Assembly (NCBI GenBank): GCA_934661195.1
Contig: CAKUJD010000008.1
Coordinates: 1-64,000, forward strand
DNA length: 64,000 bases
Origin: an uncultured Muribaculaceae bacterium
GTDB lineage: Bacteria > Bacteroidota > Bacteroidia > Bacteroidales > Muribaculaceae
Direction of reading: 5' to 3'
Of the stretch, positions 17,644 through 26,326 are shown one piece after another; position 1 is the stretch's first letter; each line of letters begins with the position of its first letter. A model generated the notes under the pieces. It was not told the DNA's origin and did not search any database. It saw nothing but the letters and a program-made list of their open reading frames with translations. Position numbers and translations under genes: made by a program.

Positions 17644-18219
17644 ATGAAAAGATTTCCAATATTAGCATTGCTCATGGTGGCCGCGGCTGCGCTTGGCTGC
17701 GTGCTTAACTCATGCATTGGCGATGACGACGACGACAAGTATGCCGACTGGCGCAACGCCAACATCGCATGGTATGAGCAGCAGCAAGGCCTTAAGGGCG
17801 ACGACGGCAGCAAATTCTACCAAGAGGTGACCGCCGACTGGGATCCCACCGCCAAGGTGCTGATGCACTGGTTTAACGATACCAGCAAGACCCGGGCCAA
17901 CATAAGGCCGCTATACTCGTCGCAGGTCGACGTGAAGTATCGCGGACAGCTTTACGATGCCACCCCGTTCGACTCGTCGTATCTCAACACCGAGCCCGGC
18001 GACAGCCTGTTCCGTTGCCGGCTCAACTCCTCCATAATCGAGGGCTGGGCCATAGCCATCACCAAGATGCGCATAGGCGACAGCGTGCGCGTGGTGATAC
18101 CCTACAAGCTGGCCTACAAGGCTGCGTCAACTGGCGTGATAAAGCCATACTCAATGCTTCAGTTTGACATCAAACTCGTGGCCGTGCCCAAGTTTGAACT
18201 TGCGCCCAAACGCAACTGA
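17644..18219 (+). CDS. FKBP-type peptidyl-prolyl cis-trans isomerase lipoprotein
   Basis: A 191-residue envelope protein with a lipoprotein signal peptide. Either ALGC (Cys19) or LNSC (Cys24) could be the lipid attachment site. The C-terminal 110 residues are an FKBP fold: VKYRGQLYDATPFDSSY, IEGWAIAITKMRIGDSVRVVIP, and a final FDIKLVAV strand. It probably speeds proline isomerisation during folding of periplasmic or outer-membrane proteins. Some catalytic aromatic positions differ from classical FKBP12, so activity is not certain. A longer frame starting at 17338 inside glyS is a shadow; ATG 17644 gives a clean signal peptide. Confidence 0.88.
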   Translation: MKRFPILALLMVAAAALGCVLNSCIGDDDDDKYADWRNANIAWYEQQQGLKGDDGSKFYQEVTADWDPTAKVLMHWFNDTSKTRANIRPLYSSQVDVKYRGQLYDATPFDSSYLNTEPGDSLFRCRLNSSIIEGWAIAITKMRIGDSVRVVIPYKLAYKAASTGVIKPYSMLQFDIKLVAVPKFELAPKRN

Positions 18220-18250
18220 GCATGCCTTGCTACATAATATGACATTTCCT

Positions 18251-18306
18251 CTGCGCCGGAGCAGCTGTGACCGCCACATCAAATGCGGCCATACGGCTCC
18301 GGCGCA
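18251..18306 (+). terminator. Hairpin after the FKBP lipoprotein gene
   Basis: A 12-bp perfect stem (ctgcgccggagc with gctccggcgcag) lies 31 bases after the stop. No T run follows, so it may act as a weak or Rho-assisted terminator, or as an mRNA 3' stabiliser. Confidence 0.5.
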
Positions 18307-18313
18307 GTGCGTG

Positions 18314-18321
18314 TAGGTTTG
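18314..18321 (+). promoter_or_regulatory. Bacteroidetes -7 box for the EamA gene
   Basis: TAGGTTTG matches TAnnTTTG and lies 35 bases before the ATG at 18356. Confidence 0.55.
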
Positions 18322-18355
18322 CGCTGCACCACCGAGATTAAATGATTTTTAAAAG

Positions 18356-19297
18356 ATGAACCCTAAAGTCAAAGGAAGCATTTGCGGCATTGTGGCCGCT
18401 GTGTGCTATGGCACCAATCCGCTGGGCGCGCTGCCGCTGTATGCGCAGGGCATAGGACCGCAGTCGGTGCTGTTCTACCGCTTTGCCGTGGCCGCGCTTG
18501 TAATGGCGCTTATAATGGCCGCGCGCAGGCATAGCATGGCCGCAACGGCCAGGCAGCTGTGCCTGTTGCTGCCCCTTGGCGTGCTGTTTGCGGTGTCGTC
18601 GCTCACGCTGTTTTTCAGCTTCCACTATCTTGATGCCGGCGTGGCCTCCACCATACTGTTTGTCTACCCCGTGATGGTGGCCGTGATAATGACGGCGTTT
18701 TTCAAAGAGCGGCTCACTGCCACCACAGTGGTGTCGATAGGACTCGCCCTGTGCGGCATTGTGCTGCTGTCCAACGGCGACGGCGGCAAGGCAGTGAGCG
18801 CCTTTGGCATAGTGCTGGTGCTGGTGTCGTCGCTGTCCTACGCCGTCTACATTGTGGTGGTCAACCGCTCGTCGCTGCGCATGTCGTCGTTTGCGCTCAC
18901 GTTCTATGTGCTGCTGGGTGCGGTGGCCACTGTGGCCGCCTATGCCGCCTTTAGCGGCAACAGCCTGCAGTGGCTGCACGGTGCCGGGCAGTGGGCTCCG
19001 GCGCTGATGCTGGCGGTGCTGCCCACCATCATGTCGCTTGTGCTGATGACCGTGTCGGTGCGCCTCATAGGGTCGACGCCAACCGCCATTATGGGCGCGC
19101 TCGAGCCACTCACCGCTGTGGTGATAGGCATAGGCGTGTTCGACGAGCCGTTCACCATGCGTCTGGCTGTGGGCATAGTGCTGATATTGGTGGCGGTGAT
19201 GCTAATCATAGCCGGCAAGTCGCTCAGCACGCGCCCGCTGAAGGCCGCCATCGGCTTTGCCGGCCACATGCTGCACAAAGTGTGGCTCTGGAAATAA
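18356..19297 (+). CDS. EamA/DMT-superfamily transporter
   Basis: A 313-residue inner-membrane protein with ten hydrophobic segments arranged as two EamA repeats (about residues 6-140 and 152-288). Each ends in the usual pattern (YLDAGVASTILFVYPVMVAV and STPTAIMGALEPLTAVVIGIGVFDE). Members of this drug/metabolite transporter superfamily commonly export amino acids or other small metabolites; the substrate cannot be told. The gene has its own promoter and is followed 40 bases later by a purine permease gene on the same strand, so the two may be co-transcribed. Confidence 0.92.
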   Translation: MNPKVKGSICGIVAAVCYGTNPLGALPLYAQGIGPQSVLFYRFAVAALVMALIMAARRHSMAATARQLCLLLPLGVLFAVSSLTLFFSFHYLDAGVASTILFVYPVMVAVIMTAFFKERLTATTVVSIGLALCGIVLLSNGDGGKAVSAFGIVLVLVSSLSYAVYIVVVNRSSLRMSSFALTFYVLLGAVATVAAYAAFSGNSLQWLHGAGQWAPALMLAVLPTIMSLVLMTVSVRLIGSTPTAIMGALEPLTAVVIGIGVFDEPFTMRLAVGIVLILVAVMLIIAGKSLSTRPLKAAIGFAGHMLHKVWLWK

Positions 19298-19337
19298 CTT
19301 TTGATTCGAAACGATGTGACAAAAAATAATTTCTGTG

Positions 19338-20639
19338 ATGAATTTCTTGACTAAAGCTCTTGGTTTTGACGCTTCCAAAACCAAAATCCGCACTGAGGTG
19401 GTGGCTGGAACCACCACGTTTTTGACAATGAGCTACATTCTCGCTGTCAATCCCGCCATTCTGGCCACCACCGGCATGGACAAGGGTGCGCTGTTCACGG
19501 CTACTGCGCTGGCGGCGGCCATATCCACCCTGCTGCTGGCCTTCATGGCCAAACTGCCGTTTGCCCAGGCGCCGAGCATGGGCCTCAATGCCTTTTTCGC
19601 CTTCACCATGTGCCAGGCCATGCACCTCACGTGGCAGCAGTCGCTGGCGGCACTGCTGGTGGAGGGGGTGATATTCATCCTCATCACCTTCCTGAATGTG
19701 CGCGAGCGCATTCTCGACAGCATTCCGCGCAATCTGCGCTATTCCATTTCGGCCGGCATAGGCATGTTCTTGGCCTTCATAGGTCTTAAAAATGCGGGCA
19801 TAGTGGTGGCCAATCCCGACACGTTTGTGGCGCTTGGCCAGTTCACCCCCGAGGCTTTGCTTGGCATGCTGGCCATAGTGCTCAGCGGTGTGCTTATGGC
19901 GCGCCGGGTGAAGGGTGCGCTGTTCATAGCCATAGTGGCGGCCACGCTGGTGGGCCTGCCAATGGGGGTGACGCAGATGCCCAGCGGGTGGCTGCCCGTG
20001 TCGGCGCCTCACTCCATAGCCCCTATATTCTGCAAGTTTGATTTCAGCGGCTTCTTCAATCTGAACATGATGCTGGTGATATTCTCGCTGCTCATAATCA
20101 ACATCTTCGACACGGTGGGCACTCTGGTGGGACTGGCCGAAAAGACGGGCGCCGTGCGCCCCGACGGCACGATACCGCGCGTGAGGGAGGCCATGCTCAG
20201 CGATGCCTTGGGCACCACCGTCAGTCCTATTCTTGGCAGCAGCAGCGTTACCACCTACATCGAGAGCGCGTCGGGCATCGCCGAGGGCGGCCGCACAGGC
20301 GTCACCTCGCTCGTCACTGGACTGCTGTTTGTGGTGTCGCTGCTGCTGTCGCCGCTGTTCCTTATCATACCGTCGGCTGCCACCAGCGGAGCGCTGGTGA
20401 TGGTTGGCGTGCTCATGCTCGACTCGGTGAAGAAGGTTGACCTGAGCGATGTCAGCGAGTCGTTTCCGGCATTCATAACCATGCTCACCATGGTGCTGTG
20501 TTACTCCATTGCCAATGGCATTTGCCTGGGCATACTCAGCTATGTGGTGATAAAGGCGTGCACCTGCCGCTGGCGCGACCTTAATGCCACTTTGGTTGTG
20601 CTCGCGCTGCTGTTTGTGCTTAAATTCGTGATGGGCTGA
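19338..20639 (+). CDS. NCS2-family (AzgA-like) purine permease
   Basis: A 433-residue inner-membrane transporter with about 12-14 hydrophobic segments. The AzgA/PbuG subgroup signatures are visible: TTFLTMSYILAVNPAIL near the N-terminus, APSMGLNAFFAF, the FDTVGTLVGLAEKTG stretch and SSSVTTYIESASGIAEGGRTG. Relatives import adenine, guanine or hypoxanthine with protons. ATG 19338 is preferred over the GTG three bases earlier. No purine riboswitch was seen in the 38-base gap before it. Confidence 0.93.
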   Translation: MNFLTKALGFDASKTKIRTEVVAGTTTFLTMSYILAVNPAILATTGMDKGALFTATALAAAISTLLLAFMAKLPFAQAPSMGLNAFFAFTMCQAMHLTWQQSLAALLVEGVIFILITFLNVRERILDSIPRNLRYSISAGIGMFLAFIGLKNAGIVVANPDTFVALGQFTPEALLGMLAIVLSGVLMARRVKGALFIAIVAATLVGLPMGVTQMPSGWLPVSAPHSIAPIFCKFDFSGFFNLNMMLVIFSLLIINIFDTVGTLVGLAEKTGAVRPDGTIPRVREAMLSDALGTTVSPILGSSSVTTYIESASGIAEGGRTGVTSLVTGLLFVVSLLLSPLFLIIPSAATSGALVMVGVLMLDSVKKVDLSDVSESFPAFITMLTMVLCYSIANGICLGILSYVVIKACTCRWRDLNATLVVLALLFVLKFVMG

Positions 20640-20654
20640 GGCACGGTCTAACGA

Positions 20655-20693
20655 CAAAAAACCGGCCCCGCGGCAGTGATGCCTTGGGGCCGG
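20655..20693 (-). terminator. Terminator of the AAA ATPase gene
   Basis: The stem ccggcccc (20662-20669) with ggggccgg (20686-20693) is followed on the minus strand by a run of T (A run at 20655-20661). It lies 62 bases beyond the leftward AAA gene's stop. Confidence 0.75.
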
Positions 20694-20754
20694 CGCGTGC
20701 TCGTGTGCTTCCACGGCCGAGAGTGGTATTAAGGAATTAAGACTGGCGCCGGTG

Positions 20755-22449
20755 TCAGAAGCCCACGGCACGCTTTATGATGCTTGAGCCCTCGCTGTCG
20801 CATATCTTGGCCACAAGCTGCACTGTGGGCACGGTGCTGCCTGCGTTCAGCAGCTGCTCCACCAGCAGTTTGCGGGCCACGTTTTCAATTTCGCCGCCGG
20901 TGAAGTCGTAGCGGCCTGCCAGTGTGAGGGCCTCCTCGTCGGTGAGGTCGGGAATCATCGACCTCCAGATGTTGCGGCGCACATTGGAGCTGGGGCGCAG
21001 AAACTCTATCTTGTAGAGGAAGCGCCGCTCAAAGGCTGGGTCGAGGTTTTCGTTGAGGTTGCTTGTGGCAATCATTATGCCCTTAAGCTTCTCCATTTCT
21101 TGCAGAATTATGTTTTGCACGGAGTTTTCCATGCGGTCTACGCCGTTTTGCGCGCCCTTGATGCGCGAGCCAAGCACGGCGTCGGCCTCGTTGAAGAGCA
21201 TTATGGGCGCCACTTCGCGCGATTCGCACAGCGCGTTATACTGGTCGAAGATCCCCTTTATGTTGCGCTCGCTGTCGCCCACCCACTTGCTGCGTATGTC
21301 GGTGACGTTTACCTGCATTATGTCGCGCCCTGTGCGGCGTGCCAGTTGCAGCGCCGTCTCGGTCTTGCCTGTGCCTGGCGAACCATAGAACATGCACGCG
21401 AAGCCCGTGCGCATTCCGCGGCTGGCCAGCGTCTGCTGCACCTGCCCGAAGCGGTCGGGGGCAATGAGCGAGTACAGACGCTCGATGTCGGCTGCCTCCT
21501 TGCCGTTGTAGAAGAGGTCTTTTTCGGCAATGTCGGCTGCCTTTAGCGTTTGGCCGATGATGCCGCCCTCGGCGCCTTCGGTGCCTGCAAGGAATTCAGC
21601 GCGGGCCTTGCTCGTGAGGCAGAAGTGGTTGGCATCGGCCATGCCGTCGCAGAACGCATGCTGTATCAAGCCTTTGTCTTGCAATTCATATGTAAGACCC
21701 TCCCATGCTGAGTAGTCTTCCACAAAATTTGCGTTCTCGCTTTGCCTCATTTTGCTGAACCCTATTTTGCCGTCATCGTAATTTTCATATAGGGTGAAGT
21801 AGCAGAATCCAAGTAGGGCGGTACCTTCTGAATATGTTTCGCGGATGTCCAGTTCCCTTTTTTTGAATGCTTTCACCAGCTCCAATTCAGGATTGCTGTT
21901 AAACAATTCGTTGACGCTTTTTATGAATTCTTCGTGGGTGATTTTTCCGTCGCAATTATCCTTGTAGAGAGCCTTGATGTGCTCAAACATGGTCTGCTGG
22001 CTCAGTCCGCTCAGGTCTTCGACGAAGGGCTCGTCCTTTGATAAGGCCGTAACCACTTTGCCGGGCACGCTAAACGAAATGTCGTCGGAGTCGTCGGCCT
22101 CAAGCCGGCCCTTGATGTATTTGGCCTCCCTCAGTTGCTTTATGGCTGAAAAGTGCTTGACTATGGTGAGGTAGGTGCAGTCGAGGTCTTCCATTATGTC
22201 GTCCATGTCGATTGTGTATTCGTAGGCTCTGTTGATGAGCACTGCCAGCAGCACCACAGCGTCGTCGGCCAGGCCCAGGCGTCGGCCCACGAAGGCAATG
22301 TGCTCGCGGTAGTTGTCAAACAGCTCCTGGTCGAGTTTGCTGTCCCTGGCCGCTGCAGATATAATATCAAGGCAGCCGCTGAGGCTGGCGTTGCTTTGCA
22401 ATGCCGGTTCTTTGTACTTGTAGAGGGTGCTCTTCGTTTCTTTATCCAT
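20755..22449 (-). CDS. AAA-family ATPase
   Basis: A 564-residue cytoplasmic protein. The first 300 residues are helical with no family I recognise. The C-terminal 250 residues are a classical AAA module: Walker A GSPGTGKTET at about 356-363, Walker B region IMLFNEADAV at about 416-425, sensor 1 in MIATSNLNENLDPAFERR, and a helical lid (TGGEIENVARKLLVEQ). The first Walker B acidic residue is replaced by Asn (FNEAD), which I think is common in this Bacteroidetes subgroup. It may remodel proteins as a ring, but partner and process are unknown. ATG 22449 was chosen because the promoter box lies just upstream, inside the longer frame that reaches 22518. Confidence 0.85.
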   Translation of the reverse strand: MDKETKSTLYKYKEPALQSNASLSGCLDIISAAARDSKLDQELFDNYREHIAFVGRRLGLADDAVVLLAVLINRAYEYTIDMDDIMEDLDCTYLTIVKHFSAIKQLREAKYIKGRLEADDSDDISFSVPGKVVTALSKDEPFVEDLSGLSQQTMFEHIKALYKDNCDGKITHEEFIKSVNELFNSNPELELVKAFKKRELDIRETYSEGTALLGFCYFTLYENYDDGKIGFSKMRQSENANFVEDYSAWEGLTYELQDKGLIQHAFCDGMADANHFCLTSKARAEFLAGTEGAEGGIIGQTLKAADIAEKDLFYNGKEAADIERLYSLIAPDRFGQVQQTLASRGMRTGFACMFYGSPGTGKTETALQLARRTGRDIMQVNVTDIRSKWVGDSERNIKGIFDQYNALCESREVAPIMLFNEADAVLGSRIKGAQNGVDRMENSVQNIILQEMEKLKGIMIATSNLNENLDPAFERRFLYKIEFLRPSSNVRRNIWRSMIPDLTDEEALTLAGRYDFTGGEIENVARKLLVEQLLNAGSTVPTVQLVAKICDSEGSSIIKRAVGF

Positions 22450-22860
22450 AACGCGAATAGTATTTTGTGTTGTTTCTGTTGCAAAGTTAATTTTAGCATG
22501 ACTCGTTATGTGAGGCATGCTTCGGTGGCAGTCAGGAAAAATATTTTCTGCTGGCTAATGGCTGCCCAATGGTGTGGACGCAAAAAGCCTCACAAGAAAA
22601 ATGCCTGCGATTGCAATTGAGATACCCGATCTCCCGTTAAAGTGTTGATTTATAATATGTCTTTCACAATGAGAGGTTAATTATGGGGTTGCACAGCCCA
22701 ACGCGACTTCTCATGGCTCAGTCAATTAAGCTGCCGCACTCTGGCTGGCTGCTAAATTGGAAAAGCGTGCAAAATTAGGCAATTTTAATTAATTGCCAAA
22801 GAAATTAAGCAAAAAATCGGAAAAAGTTTTCAAGGGAAGGCTCAAGGGGAGGCTTTCCGC
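22450..22860. other. Intergenic region without genes
   Basis: About 410 bases. It contains the AAA-gene promoter (minus-strand TAACTTTG, 22482-22489) and a weak hairpin with ATGAGA (22669-22674) facing TCTCAT (22709-22714). The remainder is AT-rich and I see no coding or RNA signature. Confidence 0.6.
22482..22489 (-). promoter_or_regulatory. Bacteroidetes -7 box for the AAA ATPase gene
   Basis: The minus strand reads TAACTTTG, 32 bases before ATG 22449. Confidence 0.55.
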
Positions 22861-23451
22861 TCAGCGAATGTTGAGCATGCGGTGGGTTTGCAGCGACAGC
22901 CGCCACTTGGGGTGGGAGAGTACGGCATTGACGCACGCTTCCACATTGCGCCGGCACTGCTCGGCGTCGGCCACAAAGCACGGCTGCAAAAAGCGGTGGC
23001 GGGCTTCGATGCCGTCGTACACCGACAGGTCTTGGCCGCAATACACCACCTTCAGCTCATCGCAGCTGCGCAGCACGCATGGCAGCGCGTCGCCGCCTTC
23101 GAAGGTGAATTTGGGCGACAGCGTCACCCAGTCGATGCCCTCGGGCAGGGGACGCGTGCCGTTGGTCTCGATGGCAATGCGCTTGCCCGTGAGCCGCTTG
23201 ATGGCAGCAAGCATCTCGGCAGTGACCCACAGGCTTGGCTCGCCGCCCGTGAGCACCACCAGCGGTGCCTTGGGCCATTGCATTATGGCCTCAACTATTT
23301 GCGGCAGCGACATGGGCGTGCCGCTCTGGTGGGCGGTGTCGCAAAAACCGCACTTCAGGTTGCACCCGCTGAAGCGCACAAACACGCTTGCCGTGCCAGT
23401 GTTGTAGCCCTCGCCCTGCAGCGACTGGAAAATCTCGTTAATCGTCCACAT
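22861..23451 (-). CDS. queE: 7-carboxy-7-deazaguanine synthase QueE
   Basis: A 196-residue radical SAM enzyme that converts 6-carboxytetrahydropterin to 7-carboxy-7-deazaguanine in queuosine synthesis. The [4Fe-4S] cluster cysteines are C30, C34 and C37 (CNLKCGFC), and TGGEPSL follows. The N-terminal INEIFQSLQGEGYNTG is the usual QueE opening. A longer frame to 23529 reads through queD in another frame; ATG 23451 leaves a 14-base overlap with queD, in keeping with translational coupling. Last gene of the queF-queC-queD-queE block. Confidence 0.93.
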   Translation of the reverse strand: MWTINEIFQSLQGEGYNTGTASVFVRFSGCNLKCGFCDTAHQSGTPMSLPQIVEAIMQWPKAPLVVLTGGEPSLWVTAEMLAAIKRLTGKRIAIETNGTRPLPEGIDWVTLSPKFTFEGGDALPCVLRSCDELKVVYCGQDLSVYDGIEARHRFLQPCFVADAEQCRRNVEACVNAVLSHPKWRLSLQTHRMLNIR

Positions 23452-23776
23452 AGCTTGCCTCGTTGTTCTGCGACTCGCACACGTCGGCCCGGTAGCAGTT
23501 GGGCACGTTGTCCACAATCCAGCGCGCAATGTTTTCGGCGGTGGGGTTGAAACTGAACTGCTCGTTAAGGTTGCAGTGGTCCATGCGGCTCTTGATGAGC
23601 GACTTTATTTTCGAGAAGTCGCACACCATGCCGTTGGCATCAAGCTGGCGCGAGCGGCAATACACCGTAATCACCCAGTTGTGGCCGTGCAGGTTCTGGC
23701 ACTTGCTCTCGTAGTCGAGCCTAAGCTGGTGGCTGGCCGACACCTCAAGCGTTTTCTTCACGTAATACATTCCCAT
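23438..23776 (-). CDS. queD: 6-carboxytetrahydropterin synthase QueD
   Basis: A 112-residue enzyme of the PTPS family that converts dihydroneopterin triphosphate to 6-carboxytetrahydropterin. Zinc ligands are His16, His30 and His32 (SASHQL and LHGHNW), and Cys26 is the likely catalytic cysteine. The start is uncertain: ATG 23776 (MGMYYV) and 23770 are equally good, while 23815 would overlap queC and add an odd N-terminus. It lies between queC and queE with overlaps or short gaps. Confidence 0.9.
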   Translation of the reverse strand: MGMYYVKKTLEVSASHQLRLDYESKCQNLHGHNWVITVYCRSRQLDANGMVCDFSKIKSLIKSRMDHCNLNEQFSFNPTAENIARWIVDNVPNCYRADVCESQNNEASYVDD

Positions 23777-23798
23777 ATGCGTCAGGTTGAAAAAAAAG

Positions 23799-24479
23799 TT
23801 ATTGCTTGCCGCCATCCTCGGCGTCGCTCATATATTCGGTGGTGTCGGTTATGCCGGCCTCGCGCAGCGCCTCGCGCCTTTCGCGGCACGTGCCGCACTT
23901 GCCGCAGTGCTTGGCCCCGCCCTTGTAGCACGAGTACGTCTCGCTGTAGTCAATGCCCAGCCGCTTGCCGTGGCGCGCTATGTCGGTCTTGCTTATGCCG
24001 GTGTAGGGGGCGAAGATCTCGATGCCCTCATAGGTTCCTGCGCGCATGGCGTGCGACATGGCGTCGACAAATTCCTGCCGGCAGTCGGGATATATGGTGT
24101 GGTCGCCGGCGTGGTTGGCAATCATCACCCGCTTCAGCCCGTTGCTCTCGGCAATGCCGCAGGCAATGGCCAGCATTATGCCGTTGCGGAATGGCACCAC
24201 GGTCGACTTCATGTTGGCGTCGTCGTAGTTGCCCTCGGGTATGGCCTCTGGACTTTCGAGCAGCGCGCTTTTGAAGTATTTGTGCATAAAGTCGAGCGGA
24301 ATTATTATGTGCTTTATGCCCAGCCGCTTGCAGTGCAGCACGGCATACTGGCGCTCGCGGTCGTTTTGAGTGCTGCCGTAGTCAAATGTCACGGCAAGGC
24401 CTATCTGGTCCTTGTATTCGTGTAGCAGGGTCACCGAGTCCATTCCGCCCGAAATCACTATAACTGCATCTTTTGCCAT
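23799..24479 (-). CDS. queC: 7-cyano-7-deazaguanine synthase QueC
   Basis: A 226-residue ATP-dependent enzyme that turns 7-carboxy-7-deazaguanine into preQ0. The PP-loop SGGMDSVT lies near residues 10-17. The zinc-binding cysteines are C184, C192, C195 and C198 (CYKGGAKHCGKCGTC). Length is normal. It follows queF with a 32-base gap and precedes queD. Confidence 0.95.
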   Translation of the reverse strand: MAKDAVIVISGGMDSVTLLHEYKDQIGLAVTFDYGSTQNDRERQYAVLHCKRLGIKHIIIPLDFMHKYFKSALLESPEAIPEGNYDDANMKSTVVPFRNGIMLAIACGIAESNGLKRVMIANHAGDHTIYPDCRQEFVDAMSHAMRAGTYEGIEIFAPYTGISKTDIARHGKRLGIDYSETYSCYKGGAKHCGKCGTCRERREALREAGITDTTEYMSDAEDGGKQ

Positions 24480-24511
24480 AATGTTGTGAGTGTGTCGATT
24501 TTGTTGTAGCG

Positions 24512-24985
24512 TTAGTATTTGTTTCTGAAACTGGCCAGCAGGCGGGTGCGCACCATTTCCTGGTGGTCGGCGTCGCCGTGGTTGGCGAATGGCAGAATCG
24601 AGATGCCGCCGCGCGGGCGGAAGAGTCCCACCACCTCGATATACTTGGGGTCCATGAGCTTTATCAGGTCGTTCATGATTATGTTTACGCAGTCCTCATG
24701 AAAGTCGCCGTGGTTGCGGAAACTGAACAGATACAGCTTCAGGCTCTTGCTCTCCACCATGCGCTCGCGCGGAATGTAGCTGATGATGATGTGCCCGAAG
24801 TCGGGCTGGCCCGTCTTGGGGCACAGCGTGGTGAATTCAGGGCAGTCGAGCGTCACCAGATACTCGTTTTCGGGATGCTTGTTGACAAACGTCTCAAGCA
24901 CCTCGGGCGCGTAGTCGGTGGCATACTTGGTGTGCTGGTTGCCCAGCAGCGTCACCCCCTCAAGTTCCTTTTCGTTTCTTGACAT
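24512..24985 (-). CDS. queF: preQ0 reductase QueF
   Basis: A 157-residue NADPH-dependent nitrile reductase that makes preQ1 from preQ0. The catalytic pair is Cys55 ([13 protein letters not shown]) and Asp62, and the ESKSLK NADPH-binding motif is at 78-83. The short length marks the single-domain (type I) form. It is the first gene of the que block, with a strong promoter about 90 bases upstream. No preQ1 riboswitch could be recognised in the leader. Confidence 0.95.
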   Translation of the reverse strand: MSRNEKELEGVTLLGNQHTKYATDYAPEVLETFVNKHPENEYLVTLDCPEFTTLCPKTGQPDFGHIIISYIPRERMVESKSLKLYLFSFRNHGDFHEDCVNIIMNDLIKLMDPKYIEVVGLFRPRGGISILPFANHGDADHQEMVRTRLLASFRNKY

Positions 24986-25073
24986 GCTATTATAAACTTT
25001 CTTTTTGTGCGTGCAACACGCTATTATTCATTAAATAATGCGGCGGGCGACACCGGCCGCCCCCTATTGGGTA

Positions 25074-25105
25074 CAAAGATACAAAATATACCCCACACAG
25101 CCAAA
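25074..25105 (-). promoter_or_regulatory. Promoter of the queuosine block
   Basis: On the minus strand TTTG and TATCTTTG (25074-25081) are separated by exactly 20 bases, a perfect match to the Bacteroidetes -33/-7 pattern. The leader to the queF ATG is about 90 bases. Confidence 0.75.
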
Positions 25106-25156
25106 GCAGCCAAGGCAGCTGCCCCTTGGCGTGGGCGGCTGCCTTGGCTGTGCTTG

Positions 25157-25238
25157 TGCGCATAGAGGGACTCGAACCCACACGACGTTAGTCACTAGAT
25201 CCTAAGTCTAGCGCGGCTACCAATTACGCCATATGCGC
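25157..25238 (-). tRNA. tRNA-Leu(UAG)
   Basis: An 82-base tRNA on the minus strand. The acceptor stem GCGCATA pairs with TATGCGC. The anticodon stem CTAGA/TCTAG holds the loop CTTAGGA, with anticodon TAG for CUA leucine codons. The T arm has the standard GGTTCGAGTCC loop, and an extended variable arm (TGACTAACGTCGT region) fits the leucine class. CCA is not encoded. Confidence 0.93.
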
Positions 25239-25323
25239 GGTTTGCGTGTGCAAAGGTATGCCTTTTTTTCGCAATTTGCAACAGTTGCCAGGCCGCTGCG
25301 CCACGATAACCGCTATTTTTTAG

Positions 25324-25331
25324 TAACTTTG
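25324..25331 (+). promoter_or_regulatory. Bacteroidetes -7 box for the esterase gene
   Basis: TAACTTTG lies 63 bases before ATG 25394. Confidence 0.55.
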
Positions 25332-25393
25332 GGGCGGCAATCGCCAGGGGCGGTGGCCGCAACAGATGCTGTTAATTAAACCAAACACTGAAT

Positions 25394-26302
25394 ATGAAAC
25401 CATTACGCATTAATTTCATGCTCGCCATGGCCATGCTGCTGTGGGCGGGCAGCACCAGTGTGGCCGCCGCGCCCAAAAGGGTGCAGAAGAGCCGCGCGCG
25501 CACCGAGGTGCGCGCCAAGCGCACGGCCACGGCCGACACCATCGAAGTGATGAGCGCCAAAATGGGCCGCGCAATTAAAAATGTGGTGATTGTGCCCGAG
25601 GTGTATTACAACCGCTATGTGCCCAACGACCGCTACCCCGTGGTCTACCTGCTGCACGGAGCCAACGGCGACTACAGCAACTGGCCGCGCAAGAAGGACC
25701 TGCACGAACTGGCCGACCGCTACAGTGTGATATTTGTATGCCCCGACGGGCAGGACAGCTGGTATTTCGACTCTCCCATCGACCCCAAAATGCAGTTTGA
25801 AACCTACATCAGTTCCGAGCTGGTGAGCTACATCGACTCGCACTACCGCACCAAGGCCACCAAGGAGATGCGCGCCATTGCCGGCCTAAGCATGGGCGGC
25901 CACGGAGCCATGTGGGTGGGCCTGCGCCACCCCGACGTGTTCAACTCCATAGGCTGCATGAGCGGCGGTGTGGACATCACCAAGTTTCCCGAGCGCTGGC
26001 ACATCAAGGACCGCCTGGGCAACTATGACGACAACAAGGAACTGTGGGCGTCGCACTCCATCGTCAATCTTGCCGCAACTGTGCAGACCTCCCAAAACAT
26101 TACCATCGACGACGGCGTGAACGACATCTTCTACAAGGTGAACAACAACCTGCACAAGGTGCTGCTCGACCGCAAAATAGCCCACGACTACACCATTCGC
26201 CCCGGACGCCACACCTGGGACTACTGGTGCAACTCGATTGACTACCAAATGGTGTTTTTCGACAAGGCCTTCAGGGCTGCCGCCGACAAAAAACAAAAGT
26301 AA
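25394..26302 (+). CDS. Secreted esterase, alpha/beta hydrolase fold
   Basis: A 302-residue protein with a signal peptide ending near AAA (residue 26). The putative-esterase (esterase D/feruloyl esterase-like) fold shows YPVVYLLHGANGDYSNW (oxyanion region), the nucleophile elbow GLSMGG with Ser166, and a C-terminal His in RPGRHTWDYW. Relatives cleave acyl or feruloyl esters, often on dietary glycans; the substrate here is unknown. It is followed 24 bases later by a glycerophosphodiesterase gene on the same strand, suggesting a two-gene operon for ester or phosphodiester breakdown in the envelope. Confidence 0.88.
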   Translation: MKPLRINFMLAMAMLLWAGSTSVAAAPKRVQKSRARTEVRAKRTATADTIEVMSAKMGRAIKNVVIVPEVYYNRYVPNDRYPVVYLLHGANGDYSNWPRKKDLHELADRYSVIFVCPDGQDSWYFDSPIDPKMQFETYISSELVSYIDSHYRTKATKEMRAIAGLSMGGHGAMWVGLRHPDVFNSIGCMSGGVDITKFPERWHIKDRLGNYDDNKELWASHSIVNLAATVQTSQNITIDDGVNDIFYKVNNNLHKVLLDRKIAHDYTIRPGRHTWDYWCNSIDYQMVFFDKAFRAAADKKQK

Positions 26303-26326
26303 CGCAACCAATAGACATTGACAAAA

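Noticed and set aside
16107..17813. 568-codon open frame antisense to glycyl-tRNA synthetase
   Set aside because: It is a GC-driven shadow of a highly conserved gene, low in motifs.
24986..25073. preQ1 riboswitch before the que block
   Set aside because: The leader lacks the known preQ1-I pattern; only a promoter is clear.
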